Assembly: GCA_000940995.1 (NCBI GenBank)
Contig: CP005974.1
Span: 3,348,001-3,412,000 of the forward strand
Source of the DNA: Photobacterium gaetbulicola Gung47
GTDB taxonomy: Bacteria; Pseudomonadota; Gammaproteobacteria; Enterobacterales; Vibrionaceae
Direction of reading: 5' to 3'
Length of the DNA: 64,000 bases
The translations under genes and the position numbers were made by a program. This document shows positions 61,515-64,000 of this stretch, in pieces (positions within the stretch are counted from its first letter, which is position 1; every line of letters begins with the position of its first letter). The notes under the pieces are model-generated. The model saw only the letters and a program-made list of their open reading frames with translations. It was not told where the DNA came from and did not search any database.

Positions 61515-62765
61515 TTACGCGTAAACAGGTAGGCGGTGACAGATTTCCAATACCTTCGCCTTGGTCGCTTCAATCACTTCTGGGTTGTCGATGTTATCCA
61601 TCACATCACACATCCAGTTCGCCAGTTGCTTGGCATCTTCAACGCTAAAGCCACGACGGGTGATCGCTGGCGTACCGACACGGATACCCGACGTCACAAA
61701 CGGGCTGCGCGGATCATTCGGTACGCTGTTCTTGTTCACCGTGATGTTGGCCGCACCCAGCGCCGCGTCGGCTTCTTTACCGGTGATCCCCTTGTCGATC
61801 AGATCAACCAGGAACAGGTGATTCTCTGTGCTGCCAGAAACAATCTTGTATCCGCGCTCCAGGAACTCGCCAACCATCGCCTTGGCATTTTCAACCACGC
61901 GGGCCTGGTAGTCTTTGAACTCCGGCTCCATCGCTTCTTTGAATGCCACCGCCTTCGCTGCAATCACATGCATCAAAGGACCGCCCTGGCCACCCGGGAA
62001 TACCGCCGAGTTCAGCTTCTTGTAAAGATCTTCGCCACCATTAGACAGCACTAGGCCGCCACGTGGACCAGCCAGTGTCTTGTGCGTTGTGGTTGTTACC
62101 ACATGAGCATGCGGAACCGGGTTCGGGTAGACACCTGCGGCAATCAAACCGGCAACATGCGCCATATCAACAAACAGGTAAGCGCCAACCTTATCGGCGA
62201 TTTCGCGCATACGCTTCCAATCAACAACCTGCGAGTAGGCAGAGAAGCCACCGATGATCATTTTTGGCTTGTGCTCTACTGCCAAGGCTTCCATCTCGTC
62301 GTAATCGATCTGGCCCTGCTCATCGATACCGTAAGGAATGATGTTATACAGCTTACCGGAGAAGTTAACTGGTGAGCCGTGAGTCAAGTGGCCACCGTGT
62401 GCCAGGCTCATTCCCAGAACGGTATCGCCAGCATTCAGTAGCGCCATGTACACTGCGTTGTTCGCTTGCGAGCCAGAGTGAGGCTGAACGTTGGCGTACT
62501 CGGCACCAAATAGCTGGCAGGCACGGTCAATCGCTAGCTGCTCGGCTTTGTCAACGTACTCACAACCACCATAGTAGCGCTTGCCCGGGTAGCCTTCGGC
62601 ATACTTATTGGTCAGTTGGGAGCCCTGGGCTTCCATCACGCGTGGGCTGGTGTAGTTTTCAGAAGCAATCAACTCGATGTGCTCTTCCTGACGCGCCGTT
62701 TCTTCCTGGATCGCTGCAAATAGTTCAGCATCGTAGTCGGCAATATTCATGTCGCGCTTTAGCAT
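61515..62765 (-). CDS. glyA: Serine hydroxymethyltransferase
   Basis: GlyA converts serine and tetrahydrofolate to glycine and methylene-tetrahydrofolate, the main one-carbon source for purines. The 416-residue product starts MLKRDMNIADYDAELFAAIQEE and has HIELIASENYTSPRVMEAQGS, YPGKRYYGGCEYVD, and the pyridoxal lysine in VVTTTTHKTLAGPRGG. AGGAG lies before the ATG. A PurR box lies 135 bases upstream. Confidence 0.98.
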   Translation of the reverse strand: MLKRDMNIADYDAELFAAIQEETARQEEHIELIASENYTSPRVMEAQGSQLTNKYAEGYPGKRYYGGCEYVDKAEQLAIDRACQLFGAEYANVQPHSGSQANNAVYMALLNAGDTVLGMSLAHGGHLTHGSPVNFSGKLYNIIPYGIDEQGQIDYDEMEALAVEHKPKMIIGGFSAYSQVVDWKRMREIADKVGAYLFVDMAHVAGLIAAGVYPNPVPHAHVVTTTTHKTLAGPRGGLVLSNGGEDLYKKLNSAVFPGGQGGPLMHVIAAKAVAFKEAMEPEFKDYQARVVENAKAMVGEFLERGYKIVSGSTENHLFLVDLIDKGITGKEADAALGAANITVNKNSVPNDPRSPFVTSGIRVGTPAITRRGFSVEDAKQLANWMCDVMDNIDNPEVIEATKAKVLEICHRLPVYA

Positions 62766-62899
62766 CTGTATCTCCTGACTCAGATTGTTTTAGTCCTTTT
62801 TGTCTCTGGCAAGCCGGTTAGTAGCCACGCCGACAAAGAGGCAGTAAACACATAAAATTGGCAAAAAACGGAAAAACCGCAAAGCTAGGCGTCACGCGG

Positions 62900-62915
62900 A
62901 CGCAAACGTTTTCGT
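62900..62915 (+). promoter_or_regulatory. PurR box upstream of glyA
   Basis: ACGCAAACGTTTTCGT matches the PurR operator consensus perfectly. In E. coli glyA is also under PurR control. The remaining 300 bases up to 63,209 are AT-rich with no gene; a frame extending back to 63,078 is not needed for the next gene. Confidence 0.88.
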
Positions 62916-63209
62916 CTCGCCTGTAGATAACGCAGTATTTTACATAATTTGATCTAAATCAGATACCCCTGTTGTGACTTTTTATTGGTATTTATTTCAT
63001 TTTTGGTATGAATTGTTTTCAAGTTGTTCACTCCCTCGGCGTAGGTAACCAAATCTAAAATACCCACATTACAAGTAATGATTGAAATTAATTTTTTACG
63101 ACAGCGTAATCTAATTTGTACACCGACCAACAGACAGATTTCATGTCGGCTATCACGCTTGTCATCAATGCCCTATATCATGACACCTCTATACATAAGG
63201 AGTGTTGTC

Positions 63210-63827
63210 TTGAGCGGTTATCATCATTCACTGAAAGAAAATATCATTGCTATTCTTACCGGTACTTTCATCGTGGCCCAAGGGGTTTTCTTTCTCCAGC
63301 AAGCCGATCTTCTCACCGGCGGTACCACTGGCCTTGCTCTGCTGGTTAGCCAGTTTGTCGATCTGTCGTTTGGCCAGCTGTACTTTTTGATGAACTGCCC
63401 GTTTTACCTGATGGCCTGGTTCCGCATGGGCAAAAGCTTTGCAATCACCAGTGTGATCTCCGGCGGTCTGGTATCTATCATTACCGACAACCTCCACCAC
63501 GTACTGGAGATCAGCCGCCTCGAACCACTTTACTGCGCCCTGATCGGTGGCTTGCTGATGGGCTTGGGTATGCTGATCCTATTTCGCCATAAAACTAGCC
63601 TGGGTGGCTTCAACGTGCTGGTGCTGTTCCTACAGGAAAAAATGGGCTGGTCGGCCGGTAAGCTACAGATGGGCATTGATATCACTATTCTGGTGGCTTC
63701 TTTCTTCCTTGTCAGCCCGATGGTATTGATGTTCTCGGTCGTCGGCGCTTTCATGCTGAACCTGGTTCTGGCGATGAACCACAAACCAGGCCGCTACAGC
63801 GGTGAGCTAAAGCCACAGGCAGGATAA
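63210..63827 (+). CDS. YitT-family membrane protein
   Basis: A TTG at 63,210 lies 7 bases after AAGGAG and gives 205 residues beginning MSGYHHSLKENIIAI; the frame continues upstream to 63,078 but without a ribosome binding site. Five membrane segments are predicted. GTFIVAQGVFFLQQADLLTGGTTGLALL and GGLLMGLGMLILFRHKTSLGGFNVLVLFLQEKMGW are typical of the YitT (DUF161) family. Its function is not established. A terminator follows. Confidence 0.87.
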   Translation: MSGYHHSLKENIIAILTGTFIVAQGVFFLQQADLLTGGTTGLALLVSQFVDLSFGQLYFLMNCPFYLMAWFRMGKSFAITSVISGGLVSIITDNLHHVLEISRLEPLYCALIGGLLMGLGMLILFRHKTSLGGFNVLVLFLQEKMGWSAGKLQMGIDITILVASFFLVSPMVLMFSVVGAFMLNLVLAMNHKPGRYSGELKPQAG

Positions 63828-63875
63828 AGCGCGGTTCTAGCCCCTTGTTCCTAGATCCTAGGTTTAAAAAAACAT

Positions 63876-63907
63876 AAAAAAGGTCGCTTCCTGCGACCTC
63901 TTTTTTT
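63876..63907 (+). terminator. Terminator of the YitT-family gene
   Basis: AAAGGTCGC and GCGACCTC pair around TTCCT, followed by seven T residues; AAAAAA on the other side makes it usable in both directions. Confidence 0.9.
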
Positions 63908-63951
63908 CGTGCCTAATTCCCGTTTGTGCTGCTGTGCCTAGAGGCTGTGGG

Positions 63952-64000
63952 TCAATTGCGGTTATACGCGTTGAACATCCACATCAGCTTTTCTTGCTCA
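63952..64000 (-). CDS. C-terminal end of a gene entering from the right, Dps-like
   Basis: On the minus strand 15 codons ending in TGA at 63,952 read EQEKLMWMFNAYNRN. This resembles the last helix of Dps-type ferritin-like proteins, which often end with a short EK.LWM...-type segment. The gene is cut by the window edge, so the call is tentative. Confidence 0.4.
   Translation of the reverse strand, partial: EQEKLMWMFNAYNRN

Overview
The window looks like a chromosomal segment from a member of the Vibrionaceae carrying an integrated mobile element at its left end. Evidence for the host is the complete nqrABCDEF operon with apbE and nqrM, the sodium-driven polar-flagellar stator genes pomAB, two OmpK-type porins, and typical gamma-proteobacterial gene neighbourhoods (gpt-frsA-crl-proBA, panE-yajL-thiI-xseB-ispA-dxs, nrdR-rib-nusB-thiL-pgpA, glyA). 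The genus cannot be fixed from the sequence alone.

Positions 1 to about 14,100 are the mobile element. It is more AT-rich than the rest and holds a large serine integrase next to the chromosomal junction, a second serine recombinase with a long N-terminal extension, an HNH homing-type endonuclease, a secreted SH3-like protein, a repeat-rich non-coding tract of about 1 kb, an intact IS21-family insertion (with a 5-bp target duplication), and a short virion module ending in a T7-type major capsid protein followed by a strong terminator. No portal, large terminase, tail or polymerase gene is visible, so this could be a podovirus-derived satellite, a capsid-carrying island, or a prophage whose other genes lie left of the window. 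Four element genes, including the capsid gene, have a well-placed Shine-Dalgarno sequence in front of ATT or ATA where ATG would be expected.

Positions 14,189 to 30,700 carry housekeeping genes: yffB-dapE-M15 peptidase-DUF2897; proBA, crl, frsA and gpt on the minus strand; a purine permease with a PurR box; a probable 29-residue small protein gene; a Cache-type chemoreceptor; pepD; dinB; nqrM and apbE. Positions 30,844 to 36,691 are the six-gene Na+-NQR operon, whose assembly is served by apbE (covalent FMN on NqrB and NqrC) and nqrM (iron-centre maturation).

Positions 37,356 to 46,033 hold bolA, rlmG, yajG, a periplasmic peptidyl-prolyl isomerase, a small unknown gene behind a perfect hairpin, ampG, two ompK paralogues, panE and yajL. 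Positions 46,315 to 53,011 hold thiI, pomBA, and the isoprenoid group xseB-ispA-dxs. A large secreted glycosidase-like protein (53,084-55,150, minus) sits between dxs and pgpA. The rest is pgpA, thiL, nusB, the riboflavin genes ribH, ribB (with a degenerate RibA domain), ribE and ribD, then nrdR, glyA with a consensus PurR box, a YitT-family membrane protein, and the last codons of a gene entering from the right. I saw no rRNA, tRNA or CRISPR array.
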